Positions 39,076 to 48,569 of a stretch of 64,000 nucleotides of DNA are shown in pieces. Made by a program: the position numbers and the translations under genes. The DNA lies in assembly GCF_015477355.1 (NCBI RefSeq), contig NZ_JADLRJ010000014.1, positions 1 through 64,000 on the forward strand. The letters are read 5' to 3'. The notes beneath the pieces were generated by a model. That model saw only the letters and a program-made list of their open reading frames with translations, was not told the origin of the DNA and did not search any database. Numbering within the stretch: position 1 is the stretch's first letter; the number at the start of each line of letters is the position of its first letter. This DNA comes from Nocardia blacklockiae (GTDB taxonomy: Bacteria > Actinomycetota > Actinomycetes > Mycobacteriales > Mycobacteriaceae).

Positions 39076-41128
39076 ATTCCGCTGTGCGGCCGATGAATCG
39101 GGTCAGGGTGCCCGCGGCGTCGCGGCGGTCACCGGAGTACTCGATGCGGTAGCGGCCGGGCTCGGCGGTGTCGGGGACGGTCCAGCGGATCGCGATGATC
39201 GACGCCGCGGGCTGGCCGTCCGGGCGCGACCAGGTCAGTTCGGTGCACCAGTCGTTGTCGTCGTAGACCCGGACCCAGCCGTTCGCGGCGGCACGCTGGA
39301 CCTCGAAATACGTTCCGCCGGTGCGGAAGTCGTTGTTCGGGTGCGCGCCCACGAAGGCCGCCGACACCGTTGCGCCCGGCCGGTGCGCGGGCTCCGGCTG
39401 GGTGAGCACGTCGCCGAAGGCACGGCCCGCGGCGGGCAGGTCGGGCGGCGGGGCGGTCAGCAGGTTCGGCTGCGCGCCCGAGGTCCAGTCCAGCGGGGCC
39501 GGGCCGCGGCCGGGGTCGACCCGGGCCGCCAGCGACCGTGCCAGCCGGTCGAACTCCTGGACGTAGGCGGGCAATGTCCAACGCCCGAACAGTGTTTCGC
39601 CGCCCTCGTACTGCTGCGCCTCGTATTCCTCGGGCGTGGTGACGTAGCCGCTGTAGCCGTTGGCATAGCCTTGCAGCAGCACGTTCTCTACCGGCACGGC
39701 GAGCGCGCGGGCGACCACCCGCCGGATGCGCAGCCCCGACACCACCGTGTACTCCGCCGGTCCCGACGCCAGCACCAGGTCGCCGAGGCGCAGCAACTGG
39801 ATCGGCACCACCTGCGGCACCCACGGCCGCGGCGGCAGCACGCCCAGCGGCGCCACGATCAGCTTGGGCGCCTGCGCGTCTCGCATCCAGTGCGCGATCG
39901 GGGCGTCGAGTCCGCCCAGCGCGGCGACCACCGGGTTGGTGTCACCCTCCCGCAGGAACGCCAGCTGCGTCTTCCAGTTGTCCTCCGAACTCGTGGCCGC
40001 CGCCGCGGCGCCCATCATCGCCGGGGCGGTGCGGGCCGGCTTGCCGTCGGGGGTGTAGTCGCCCTCGATCGCGGTGTCGGCCATGTCCACGTAACGCAGC
40101 ACCGCGTCCACGCCGCCGGTTGTCATCGGCCGTGCGGACGCGAAAGCCGCACGGCCCGCCTGGTATTGGCGTTCCCCGATCAGCGCGCAGTTGTTCCGGT
40201 TGTCGTCGGTGGGTCCCGAGGGATGCCACGGCGTGAGGTTCAGGTTCGGGGTCATGTCGCCCGCGTTGGTCTGGGCGAAGGCGGCGACGAAACGAGGCGC
40301 GCCGTCGAGGTGCCGCACGCCCATCTCGTCGTGTTCCCAGCGGTAGCTGGCGTACCCCTTGTTGTCGGCGGAGATGAGGGTGTTGTTGTCGGTGAGCGAG
40401 GTACCGTGCGTGGCGAACCAGGTGATCGCGCCGACGTCGACGCCGCCTTGGCGCAGCCGCAGCACGGTGACCTGCGGGTCGATCCCGTTCGGGAACTCCG
40501 CCCGATCCTCGGCCGGGTTGCGGTCGAACGCCGCGCGCGAGCGGTTGGCGCTGGCGTCGTGCAGTTCGCCGTGCCCGAGCAGCAGCGTGCCCGGGGCCAG
40601 CCGCTCGTGCGCCGCCGCGATCGCCGCCACGATGCCGTTCACCTCGGCCTCGTGCGAGTTCTGCTGAAAGCCGTAGGCCGCAAGGGAATACGCGTACTCC
40701 CGGGCGGTTCCGCCGCACGAATTGTGGTTGTGCGTGGCGTTGAGATTGACGTTGCGCTCGGTGTAGAGGTTCCCGAAGCGCCGCGCCAGCCGCTCCAGCA
40801 CGGCCAGGTGCACCGACTGGAACAGGCAGGCGATGTCGGCGTTGACGAACACCACGCGGTCGCCGGTGGCGCGGTCCACGATCACGTAGGCGCGCGCCCA
40901 GCAGCGCATGAGCAACCCGGTCGCGACCTGGTCCAGTTCCGAGTAGCCCATCATGCCCTGGCCCGCGACCGCGCCCGTCACATCGGCGATGCTGCAACCG
41001 ATCAGGTAGTCCTGGCCGTCGGCGGTCCGGCGCACCGGGCGCGCGGCCGCCGCGCCCGCGCCCGCGACACCGGCCGCGACCGCCGCGGCCGTACTCCCTG
41101 CCAGCATCGAGCGCCGGGAAACCGCCAC
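39062..41128 (-). CDS. Secreted neutral/alkaline ceramidase, Tat substrate
   Basis: A 688-residue ceramidase (PF04734 type), cleaving the amide bond of ceramides outside the cell. The N-terminus has a twin-arginine signal (SRRSMLAG, hydrophobic stretch to about residue 28). The zinc region is LNATHNHN (132-136) plus WFATHGTSL. The C-terminal immunoglobulin-like domain starts near residue 550. The active-site hexapeptide, usually GDVSPN with a nucleophilic Ser, here reads GDMTPN with Thr293. Actinomycetes do not normally make ceramides, so host or environmental lipids are the likely substrate. Confidence 0.92.
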   Translation of the reverse strand: MAVSRRSMLAGSTAAAVAAGVAGAGAAAARPVRRTADGQDYLIGCSIADVTGAVAGQGMMGYSELDQVATGLLMRCWARAYVIVDRATGDRVVFVNADIACLFQSVHLAVLERLARRFGNLYTERNVNLNATHNHNSCGGTAREYAYSLAAYGFQQNSHEAEVNGIVAAIAAAHERLAPGTLLLGHGELHDASANRSRAAFDRNPAEDRAEFPNGIDPQVTVLRLRQGGVDVGAITWFATHGTSLTDNNTLISADNKGYASYRWEHDEMGVRHLDGAPRFVAAFAQTNAGDMTPNLNLTPWHPSGPTDDNRNNCALIGERQYQAGRAAFASARPMTTGGVDAVLRYVDMADTAIEGDYTPDGKPARTAPAMMGAAAAATSSEDNWKTQLAFLREGDTNPVVAALGGLDAPIAHWMRDAQAPKLIVAPLGVLPPRPWVPQVVPIQLLRLGDLVLASGPAEYTVVSGLRIRRVVARALAVPVENVLLQGYANGYSGYVTTPEEYEAQQYEGGETLFGRWTLPAYVQEFDRLARSLAARVDPGRGPAPLDWTSGAQPNLLTAPPPDLPAAGRAFGDVLTQPEPAHRPGATVSAAFVGAHPNNDFRTGGTYFEVQRAAANGWVRVYDDNDWCTELTWSRPDGQPAASIIAIRWTVPDTAEPGRYRIEYSGDRRDAAGTLTRFIGRTAEFTVG

Positions 41129-41280
41129 GGTGGCTCCTTCGAATCGGTGGCGGCGGCCGGGTGTCCCCGCCCGGTGGCGATCGCCGTCGCCGCCCTGGAT
41201 GTTCCGTTCGGCGTAGCGTACTGGACGCTCGTCCAGCTTGCTACCGCTGCCCGAAAATTACGCCGTCACTGTGCCGACGG

Positions 41281-43737
41281 TCAGGAGACCACGATCTCGG
41301 CCATCAGCGGCAGGGCGATGACCGAGGTGCCGACCTGCACGGTGAACGCACCGGGCTCCACGGCCCAGCCCTCGGGCGTCCAGTGTTCGAAGGCCCGCTG
41401 CGGCAACGCGATCTCCACGCGCTGCGACTCCCCCGGTTCCAGCGTCACGGTGTCGAAGGCGGCCAGCCAGCGCAGCGGTCGCTCGATCGCGCTCTGTTCC
41501 CGCGCGAGGTAGACCTGCACGACCTGTTTGCCCACGCGCTCACCGATATTCGTGACGGTCACCGTGGCGGTGCGGCCCGCGACGTCCAGGTTCCGCAGTT
41601 CCCAGGTGGTGTAGCCGAGCCCGTGCCCGAACGGGTAGGCGGGTTCGACACCGGCGCGCAGCCAGGCGCGATAGCCGATGTGCACGCCCTCGCCGTAGGT
41701 CAGCACGCCGTCGGCGTCGGGCGTGGTGTTCAGCACCGGGACATCGGCCATCGTCTTGGGCCAGGTGGTGGGCAACCGGCCGCCCGGCTCGGCGGCGCCG
41801 GTCAGCACGTCGGCCAGGGCCGCGCCGAACTCCTGCCCCGGGAACCACGCCAGCAGGACGGCCGCCACCTCGTCGCGCCACGGCATCTCCACGGGCGCAC
41901 CGGAATTCACCACCACGACGGTGCGGGGATTGACCGCGGCCACGGCGGTCACCAGGTCGTCCTGCCGGCCCGGCAGGCGCAGCGTGGTCCGGTCCACGCC
42001 CTCGCTCTCGAGCTGCTCGGTGGTGCCGACGACCACGACGGCCACCTCCGCGGCCCGCGCGGCCTCGACCGCCGCCGCGAACTCCTCCTCCGGGCTGCGC
42101 CGGGGCCGGGCGACGCCGAGCGTGACGCCCAGGAAGACGCCCAGCCCGGGCATGGCGGTCAGGTCCTCGACGGTGATGCGGACCTCGACCTCCTGCCCCG
42201 CGTCGAGGGCGCGGGTGACCTCGCGCTGCGGCGGATCCAGCAGTGCCGCAACGGGATCGCCGCCGTCGAACCCGACGTCTCCGGCCGCGGCGGTCGCGCC
42301 GTCGAGCTCGAGCCGAACCCGGCCGAGCGCGCCCACCCCGATCCGCCACTCGCCGGCCGCGTCCGCGCGCAGCCGGGCCCGCAGCTCCACAGCGGACGCC
42401 CGCTCCGCGACGGGGTCGCCGAACAGCACCAGGTTCCCGGCGGCCCGGTGCTGGGTGTCGAGCACCGTGTCCCCGTCGAGGTAGCGCAGGCTGAGCCCGG
42501 GCGTACCGGTCTCGGGGTCGGTGATCAGCTCGAGCGGGACGGGAGACAGCTTGTCCGACAAGCGGATTCCCGGCTCGTAGGTCACCGGCAGCACCGCGGC
42601 CAGGCCGTCCAGGGGCGTGGTGGTGTGCGCCGGGATCACCGTGGCGCTGCCGCCGCCCATCAGCCGCGGCTCGGCCGCCGACGGACCCAGCAGGGCGACC
42701 GGGGCGCCGGGGCGCAGCGGCAGCACCTCGTCGTTGCGCACCAGCACCATGGCCTCGGCGGCCGCCCGCCGCACCAGCTGCCGCTGCTGCTCGTCGGTGA
42801 ACTGCGGTGGCCGTACCCGCTGCCGCTCGCCGGACTGCGGTTGCTCAGCCCCCTGCTCCGTGAAAGGCGGTGTGGCGCTGGGCGCGTCGTGGAGCGCGCC
42901 CACGCGCTGCGCGAAACGCAGGATGCGCCGGACCTTCTCGTCGACGGCCGCCTCGGGGACCGTGCCCGCGCGCACGGCCTCCGCCAGCGGCTCGCCCCAC
43001 AGCCGCGGCGGGCCGGGCATGCACAGGTCGGTGCCGCGCGCCGCGCCTTCGGTCGAGCGCACCGCGGTCCAGTCCGACACCACCACGCCGTCGAAACCCC
43101 AACTGCCCTTGAGCGGTTCGTCCAGCAGCGGGTGCTCGGTCATGGTGGTGCCCGCGACGGAGTTGTAGGCGGCCATCACCATCCACGCCCCCGCGCGCAC
43201 GGCGCGCTCGAAGGGGTACAGGTACAGCTCGCGCAGCGTGCGGTCGTCGGCGTGCACGTCGACGGTGAAGCGGTCGGTCTCCGAATCGTTGGCCACGTAG
43301 TGTTTCGGGCAGGCGCTCACGCCGTGCCGCTGCACCGCGCGCACGTAGGCGGCGGCCATCTCACCGGTGAGCACCGGATCCTCGGAGAAGCATTCGAAAT
43401 GCCTGCCGCCCAAGGGCGATCGGTGCAGATTGACGGTCGGGCCCAGCACCGCGTACACGTTCTTGCGGCGGGCCTCGGCCGCGATCAGCCCGCCGATCTC
43501 GTCGAGCAGTTCGCGGTCCCAGGTGGCGGCGAGGGCGGTGCCCGAGGGCAGGCTCACCGACGGGTCGCGTTCGTCCCAGTGCTCGCCGCGTACTCCCGAG
43601 GGCCCGTCGGACACCGGCATCTCCGCCAGCCCGATCGCCGGATCGCCGGCCAGCCGGAACATGCCCGCCCCGGAGATCAGGCGCAGCTTCGCCGCCAGAT
43701 CCAGTTTCGCCAGCACCTGCTCGAGCTCGTCGTCCAT
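41281..43737 (-). CDS. Beta-glucosidase, glycoside hydrolase family 3
   Basis: An 818-residue GH3 enzyme in the cytoplasm, with no signal peptide. The N-terminal barrel has PVSDGPSGVRG, SLPSGTALAATWD, GPTVNLHRSPLGGRHFE, KHYVANDSE and the nucleophile segment GFDGVVVSDWTAV (Asp). The second domain has SAAEPRLMGGGSATV, then a PA14-like insert at about residues 380-520, then VVVVVGTTEQLESEGVDRTTL and the acid/base region. A C-terminal FnIII-like domain (EPGAFTVQVGTS) closes it. It hydrolyses terminal beta-glucosides. The domain order is that of PA14-containing GH3 enzymes. Confidence 0.93.
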   Translation of the reverse strand: MDDELEQVLAKLDLAAKLRLISGAGMFRLAGDPAIGLAEMPVSDGPSGVRGEHWDERDPSVSLPSGTALAATWDRELLDEIGGLIAAEARRKNVYAVLGPTVNLHRSPLGGRHFECFSEDPVLTGEMAAAYVRAVQRHGVSACPKHYVANDSETDRFTVDVHADDRTLRELYLYPFERAVRAGAWMVMAAYNSVAGTTMTEHPLLDEPLKGSWGFDGVVVSDWTAVRSTEGAARGTDLCMPGPPRLWGEPLAEAVRAGTVPEAAVDEKVRRILRFAQRVGALHDAPSATPPFTEQGAEQPQSGERQRVRPPQFTDEQQRQLVRRAAAEAMVLVRNDEVLPLRPGAPVALLGPSAAEPRLMGGGSATVIPAHTTTPLDGLAAVLPVTYEPGIRLSDKLSPVPLELITDPETGTPGLSLRYLDGDTVLDTQHRAAGNLVLFGDPVAERASAVELRARLRADAAGEWRIGVGALGRVRLELDGATAAAGDVGFDGGDPVAALLDPPQREVTRALDAGQEVEVRITVEDLTAMPGLGVFLGVTLGVARPRRSPEEEFAAAVEAARAAEVAVVVVGTTEQLESEGVDRTTLRLPGRQDDLVTAVAAVNPRTVVVVNSGAPVEMPWRDEVAAVLLAWFPGQEFGAALADVLTGAAEPGGRLPTTWPKTMADVPVLNTTPDADGVLTYGEGVHIGYRAWLRAGVEPAYPFGHGLGYTTWELRNLDVAGRTATVTVTNIGERVGKQVVQVYLAREQSAIERPLRWLAAFDTVTLEPGESQRVEIALPQRAFEHWTPEGWAVEPGAFTVQVGTSVIALPLMAEIVVS

Positions 43738-43862
43738 GCGCTGCCCCGTCCGTGTCGACTGTGGTTCGGCCCGAGGCTACCCGACCTCGCGGGCGGCCCA
43801 GGCGTGCCGCACGCCCCGGCATGCCCGACCACTCGCGGCGGCGGGCCGCGGCGCGCCGCCGG

Positions 43863-44432
43863 TCACCGCGGGACGCGCACCGGGTCGATCCTGGTGATCA
43901 GCGTGGCGTCGGCGACGGTCGCCACGGTCACCACCTGCCGGTAGATCCGGGTCGAGCGATCGAGGCGCAGTTCGGTCACGGTCACGAAGAAGGTGTTCTC
44001 CGGCTGCGGCACGATCTCCACGCAGTGCCGGGTGCCGACGGGGACGGTCGCGATGCCGACGTCGATCACCGCGGCCGGGGACACCCACGCGTCCGGCGCG
44101 GTCAGCTGCCGCGCCGCCGCGCCCGAGCGGGTCACGTAATAGGCGTACTGGAAGGCCAATACGACATCGGGTCCCGACGCCGTGGATCCCGCGCCGTCAC
44201 CCCGGACCAGCTCCGCCGTCCGGATCGGCGCGCAGCCCGCGCCGCCGCCCAGGCCCAGGTCCGCGCTGCCGGCCGTCACCTCCGGCGGCGCGACCGGCGC
44301 CCGGGCCTCGACCCGGTTCAACAACACCTCGCCGACCACCACCGTCGTCACGATCACCGCCACCGACCCCGCCAGCAGCGCGTGCCGACCGGCCGGGAAC
44401 GGGCGCCGGCGCGGCGGCTCCGGTGCGATCAT
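43863..44432 (-). CDS. Membrane-anchored conserved protein
   Basis: A 189-residue protein with a short cytoplasmic N-terminus, one membrane helix at about residues 19-40 (ALLAGSVAVIVTTVVVGEVLL) and an external domain. That domain has two conserved-looking cysteines (GCAPIRTAE and RHCVEIV), an AFQYAYYVTRSG helix and FFVTVTELRLD, IYRQVVTVA strands. It resembles small extracytoplasmic NTF2-like domains of nocardial surface proteins, which are often of unknown function. The ATG at 44432 has no strong ribosome binding site. Confidence 0.7.
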   Translation of the reverse strand: MIAPEPPRRRPFPAGRHALLAGSVAVIVTTVVVGEVLLNRVEARAPVAPPEVTAGSADLGLGGGAGCAPIRTAELVRGDGAGSTASGPDVVLAFQYAYYVTRSGAAARQLTAPDAWVSPAAVIDVGIATVPVGTRHCVEIVPQPENTFFVTVTELRLDRSTRIYRQVVTVATVADATLITRIDPVRVPR

Positions 44433-44714
44433 CCCGGGCCACAACGGCACCGGCGTCCGCACCTCACCCGCGCGCCGCCGCACGCCGCCCCGCGCGATCC
44501 CGCGTCTTCGCCGCACCGCCACGGCCCACCGCACCCCCTTCCCGATGCGTGCCGCCCGAGGGCCCCGACCCGGCGGCAATATCGTTGGGCGATAACAAGA
44601 TTGCACATCCGGGCCGGAAACGCCGGGCGAACGGCCAACTCCGCCCGGGCGAACCGCCCGCGCGCGACGCGCCGGATGTTTCGGGTCCCGCGCGAATCTC
44701 GAGATGCTGTCCCC

Positions 44715-45497
44715 ATGACCCACCTTCTCGCGGACCCGCACGCGCTCCCCGCCGAGCTGCGGTGGTATCTGGCCGAACTCGTCCGGCACACCCACGCGGT
44801 CTGCGGGGAACGCCTGGTCAGCGTCTTCGCCGTCGGCTCGGTCGCGCTCGGCGACTATCGGCACGGGCGCAGCGACGTCGACGTCACGGTGGTCGCGGAG
44901 CCGTCGCTGCCCGGGCGCGCGGTGATCGAGCTGGCCAAGACGCTCACCGGTCTCGATTGCCCCGCGGCGGGTTTGGAACTGGTGCTCTACGACGCCGATG
45001 TCGCGCGCGAACCGTCCGACCGGGCCGGGTACCGGCTCAATCTCAACACCGGGCCGCTGCTGCCGCACCGCGCCGACTTCGATCCGTCCCGCACGCCGGG
45101 CTTCTGGTTCGTCATCGATCGCGCGATCGCGCACCAGTCGGGGCGGCTGCTCTACGGCCGTCCGGTGCGCGAGGTGCTCGCCGCGCCGCCGGACGCGGCG
45201 CAACTGGCGGCGGTGCTGGACTCGGTCCGCGCGCACGCGGACGACGACGGGCACCTCGCCGACAACCGTGTCCTCAACGGCTGTCGCGCGGTCGTCTTCT
45301 GCCGGACCGGCCGGTGGGACGCCAAACGCGCGGCGGCACAGGCGATCACGCGGTCCGAACCGCGGTTCCGCGCACTGCTCGACGCCGCGCTGTTCAGCTT
45401 CGGGCAACCGCGCTCGGCGCCGCTGCCGCTGCCGCCCGAGCAGGTGCGGGAGTTCCTGTCGTGGGTGCGGGCGACCGTCGAGGACACGGCGTCATGA
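44715..45497 (+). CDS. Aminoglycoside adenylyltransferase-like nucleotidyltransferase
   Basis: A 260-residue nucleotidyltransferase. The catalytic motif is FAVGSVALGDYRHGRSDVDVTVV, with GS and the Asp pair in DVD, as in ANT(3'')-type enzymes, and the C-terminal half is the helical DUF4111 domain (VLNGCRAVVFCRTGRWDAKRAAAQ). ANT(3'')(9) enzymes adenylylate streptomycin or spectinomycin, but many chromosomal homologues in actinomycetes have other or unknown substrates. I cannot say which from sequence. Confidence 0.85.
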   Translation: MTHLLADPHALPAELRWYLAELVRHTHAVCGERLVSVFAVGSVALGDYRHGRSDVDVTVVAEPSLPGRAVIELAKTLTGLDCPAAGLELVLYDADVAREPSDRAGYRLNLNTGPLLPHRADFDPSRTPGFWFVIDRAIAHQSGRLLYGRPVREVLAAPPDAAQLAAVLDSVRAHADDDGHLADNRVLNGCRAVVFCRTGRWDAKRAAAQAITRSEPRFRALLDAALFSFGQPRSAPLPLPPEQVREFLSWVRATVEDTAS

Positions 45498-45593
45498 CCG
45501 GGGTTACCCCACCTACGCCCTACCGATGCCGGGCGGGTCGCGCGCGTTTACGCTGCTGACGCCCTGGGCCCAGCCACCGTATCGGAGCCGCCG

Positions 45594-46844
45594 TTGAGTA
45601 CGCCACGATCGTCGAATCGGTTTGCCGCCGAACCGGTTTCCCAACACGGCTCGCCGGTCCACGTGGACCACGAGCGCGTGCCCCTCTACTCCCCGGAGTT
45701 CGCCGCCGATCCGCACGCCGCCTACCGGCGGATGCGCGCGCGGTACGGGTCGCTGGTGCCGATCGAGCTCGCGCCCGGGGTGCCGGCGACCCTCGTGATC
45801 GGCTACCGGACCGCGATCCGGATCATGCACGATCCCGAACACTTCCCCGCCGATCCGCGCGCCTGGGAGCCCACCGTCGCGCCCGACTGCCCCGTGCTGC
45901 CGGTCCTACAGTGGCGGCCGAACGCCTTGCGCAGCACCGGCGGCGACCACGCCCGCTATCGAGGGGTGAACGTCGACGGCATCGACGCCGTCGACCTGCA
46001 CGCCCTACACGCCACGGTGGAGCGCATCGCGACCGCGCTGATCGCGGACTTCGAGGCGGCCGGGCGCGCGGACCTGGTGGGGCAGTACGCGTTTCCGCTC
46101 TCCTTCGCCGTCATCAACGCCATGCTGGGCTGCCCGCCGGAGATCGGCGAGCGGATCGCGGCCGCCACGGCGGCGGTGTTCGACGGGGACGACGCCGAGG
46201 CGGGCAACCGGATGCTGGCGGCGGCCGTGCTGGAACTGGTCGATCTGAAGCGCCGCGAACCCGCCGACGACATCACCTCGCGGCTGCTGGCCCACCCCGC
46301 CGCGCTCGACGACGCCGAACTGATCCACCAGATCGTCGTGCTGTACGGGGCGGGCATCGAGCCGCTGCAGAATCTGATCGGCAACGCGCTGCGGGTCATC
46401 CTCACCGACGACCGGTTCGCCGGGTACGTCCTCGGCGGCAGCATGTCCACCCGCGACGCGCTGGACGAGGTGCTGTTCGACGACCCGCCCATGGCGAACT
46501 TCTCGGTCACCTACCCGCGCCAGCCGATCCTGATCGAGAACACCTGGCTGCCCGCGCACCAGCCGGTCGTCATCAGCCTGGCGGGCTGCAACAACGACCC
46601 GCTGGTCAGCGGCGGCGACCACACCGGCAACCGGTCGCACCTGGCGTGGGGCGCGGGACCGCACGCCTGCCCCGCCCGCTCGGCGGCGTACCTGATCGCC
46701 CAGGACGCCATCGATCAGTTGCTCGACGCGCTGCCGGACATCGCGCTGGCGGTGCCGGCCGGCGAGTTGGCCTGGCGGCCAGGGCCTTTCCATCGAGCCC
46801 TGACCGCGCTGCCGGTGGTGTTCCCGCCGTCGCGCCCCGCGTAG
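45594..46844 (+). CDS. Cytochrome P450 lacking the ExxR motif
   Basis: A 416-residue P450. The haem loop is HLAWGAGPHACPARS with Cys359, although the usual Phe seven residues before Cys is Trp. The I-helix reads VVLYGAGIEPLQN, with Pro where the O2-activating Thr of AGxxT stands. The K-helix reads LDEVLFDDPP, with Phe295 where the invariant Arg of ExxR should be. This resembles CYP157 enzymes, which also lack ExxR. Catalysis may be altered or lost. The TTG start is supported by GGAG six bases upstream. It converges with a StyA-like flavoenzyme gene. Confidence 0.87.
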   Translation: MSTPRSSNRFAAEPVSQHGSPVHVDHERVPLYSPEFAADPHAAYRRMRARYGSLVPIELAPGVPATLVIGYRTAIRIMHDPEHFPADPRAWEPTVAPDCPVLPVLQWRPNALRSTGGDHARYRGVNVDGIDAVDLHALHATVERIATALIADFEAAGRADLVGQYAFPLSFAVINAMLGCPPEIGERIAAATAAVFDGDDAEAGNRMLAAAVLELVDLKRREPADDITSRLLAHPAALDDAELIHQIVVLYGAGIEPLQNLIGNALRVILTDDRFAGYVLGGSMSTRDALDEVLFDDPPMANFSVTYPRQPILIENTWLPAHQPVVISLAGCNNDPLVSGGDHTGNRSHLAWGAGPHACPARSAAYLIAQDAIDQLLDALPDIALAVPAGELAWRPGPFHRALTALPVVFPPSRPA

Positions 46845-46856
46845 ACCCGGCTCGGG

Positions 46857-48053
46857 TCAGGCGCCCGCGGCGAAGGCGGTCATGGTCGCCGGGCGGGCGA
46901 AGGTGTCGGCGAAGACGTCGGCCAGCCGGGTGTCGTTCGCCGCGGCGAGCATCAGTTCCTGCATGGGCGCGGGCGGGTCGAGCACGGTCGCGGTCCACCG
47001 CGCGGCGGGGTGGGCGATGTCGGCCAGCCACGGCGCGGCCGTCTCGGTCATCCACTCCCGGTCGAACGGTCCCGCGCCGCGGCGCAGCACGGCCTCGGCG
47101 TAGCGGGCGGCGCAGTGCGCGGCGTTGTTGGCCCCTTGCGCCCCACCGGGATCCATGCGGCACACGACGTCGCCGCCGCCCAGTACCGGCGTGCCGGACG
47201 GCAGCGTGCCCACCGGCTGCCGCAGCACGGGCGCGACCGCGCCGACGAGAGTGGCTCCGGCGTCGGTCAATTCGGCGGCGCGGTAGCGGTCGGCCAGTTC
47301 GGGCGGCAGGTAACGCGCCAGCAGGTCCTTCGCCACCCGCAGCCGCTCGGCCGGACCCGCGACGCCCTCGAACACGTCCAAGCCGCCGCCCGGCAGCGCC
47401 TCGAAAAGCACCATCTCGCACCGGCGTTCGGCGCCGGGCCGGCCGGTCAGGCCCGGGTAGGAGATCACCTCGCCCAGCCCGGGCAGCGCCACGTAGCTGC
47501 CCAGCGCGTCCGGATCCGGCGTGACGCCGTCGAGATACAGCGCCGACAACTGCCGCAGCGGCCGGGTCGGCAGATCGGGGATCGGGTCGGCCGGGAAGCA
47601 TGCGGCGAGTTCGCCGCTCGCGCGGGTGACGACGGTGAGGTCGTAATCGGCCGTGTCCCGGTCGATCTCGGCAACCGTGGGCCGCCCGAGTTCCAACTGC
47701 CCGCCCGCGGCGTCGAATTCCCGCAGCCACCGGCCGAAGACCGTGCGCTGGTCGACGCTGCGCGCCGGGCCGGAGAACCGGCCGGACCAGCGCACGGCCA
47801 CCGCGCCGTCGGCCACCATCGTGAACCGGATCCCGGCGATGCGCGGGGCCGTGTCCTGCCAGAAGTCCAGTCCCGCAGCGGCTTCCAGCTCCAAGGTCGG
47901 CGCGAACTTGACCTGTGTGCTGGTCACCGAGCCCGCCAGTATCGCCTCGGCGTCGCGCTCGGCGGTCACCGTGACCGCCGCGCCACCGGCGAGCAGTCGC
48001 AACGCCAGCGGCAGCCCGCACTCCCCCGCACCCAGTATCCGTATCCGCGTCAT
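46857..48053 (-). CDS. Styrene monooxygenase (StyA)-like FAD protein
   Basis: A 398-residue flavoprotein. The N-terminus IRILGAGECGLPLALRLLAGG is a Rossmann FAD motif, with GAGxxGLxLA typical of the StyA/indole monooxygenase class. SVTSTQVKFAPTLELEAAAGL, VFGRWLREFDAAGGQLE and GGGDVVCRMDPGGAQGANNA (the second FAD contact) fit that class. A separate NADH-flavin reductase would be needed, and none is nearby. It could epoxidise or hydroxylate an aromatic or alkene, or act as a hydrolytic tailoring enzyme. GAGAGGA precedes the ATG. Confidence 0.8.
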   Translation of the reverse strand: MTRIRILGAGECGLPLALRLLAGGAAVTVTAERDAEAILAGSVTSTQVKFAPTLELEAAAGLDFWQDTAPRIAGIRFTMVADGAVAVRWSGRFSGPARSVDQRTVFGRWLREFDAAGGQLELGRPTVAEIDRDTADYDLTVVTRASGELAACFPADPIPDLPTRPLRQLSALYLDGVTPDPDALGSYVALPGLGEVISYPGLTGRPGAERRCEMVLFEALPGGGLDVFEGVAGPAERLRVAKDLLARYLPPELADRYRAAELTDAGATLVGAVAPVLRQPVGTLPSGTPVLGGGDVVCRMDPGGAQGANNAAHCAARYAEAVLRRGAGPFDREWMTETAAPWLADIAHPAARWTATVLDPPAPMQELMLAAANDTRLADVFADTFARPATMTAFAAGA

Positions 48054-48163
48054 CTCGGTTCCTCTCGACACCATCCGGCCGGACACCTCGTCCACGGCCG
48101 GCCGTCCGCCGACACCCACGCCACACCGGTAACCGTGCACCGTCCGCCGCGCCCGGGGATACC

Positions 48164-48382
48164 TCACGTCCACAGCCGCCGACACGGCAGCGGCGGCAGG
48201 TTCTCGCGCAGATCGAAGTCGATCGTCACACTCGCACCCATCCTGGTGACGGCCGCGGAGAAGCGGGCCGCGACCGATCTGTCGTCCTGGTAATCGAACT
48301 CGATGGGCGGGCTGTCGAACCGCACCCTGATGTGACACGAGTCCGGGTCGGTGCCGCCCGGACGCGGCGTTCCGGCAACCAC
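48164..48382 (-). CDS. Small conserved protein ending in a PLPCRxLW motif, second copy
   Basis: A 72-residue paralogue of the protein at 6978-7199. It has strand HIRVRFDSPPIEFDY, helix SVAARFSAAVTRMG, SVTIDFDL, and the tail LPPLPCRRLWT. The only in-frame start is the GTG at 48382, with no clear ribosome binding site. It is upstream of and in the same direction as the StyA-like gene, 110 bases away, and may be co-transcribed. Function unknown. Confidence 0.65.
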   Translation of the reverse strand: MVAGTPRPGGTDPDSCHIRVRFDSPPIEFDYQDDRSVAARFSAAVTRMGASVTIDFDLRENLPPLPCRRLWT

Positions 48383-48498
48383 TGCGCGTATCTCACTGTT
48401 CGGCTTCGGGGTTCACGGCCGCCGGGGAATCGACGGCCGGAAAATATCTTGACGCGAGCGGGCGGCGGCGGCATCGGTAGGTCGCCCGCGGGCACCTA

Positions 48499-48526
48499 GG
48501 TAGGTACCGTCGCGCCACTACCTACC
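48499..48526. promoter_or_regulatory. Inverted repeat upstream of the LuxR regulator
   Basis: GGTAGGTA at 48499-48506 and TACCTACC at 48519-48526 are perfect inverse copies with 12 bases between. It sits 44-71 bases before the ATG, a position for an autoregulator or activator. Confidence 0.45.
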
Positions 48527-48569
48527 GTTCCGGGCTCGGCACCCGCGACGCCGACTAGAGTGGCCGGAT

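Noticed and set aside
41161-43944. Very long open frame opposite the GH3 gene
   Set aside because: It is a shadow of the beta-glucosidase created by extreme GC. It has no ribosome binding site and is Arg/His-rich without domains.
44715-45497. Aminoglycoside resistance determinant
   Set aside because: The fold matches, but chromosomal homologues often have other substrates; sequence alone does not show resistance.
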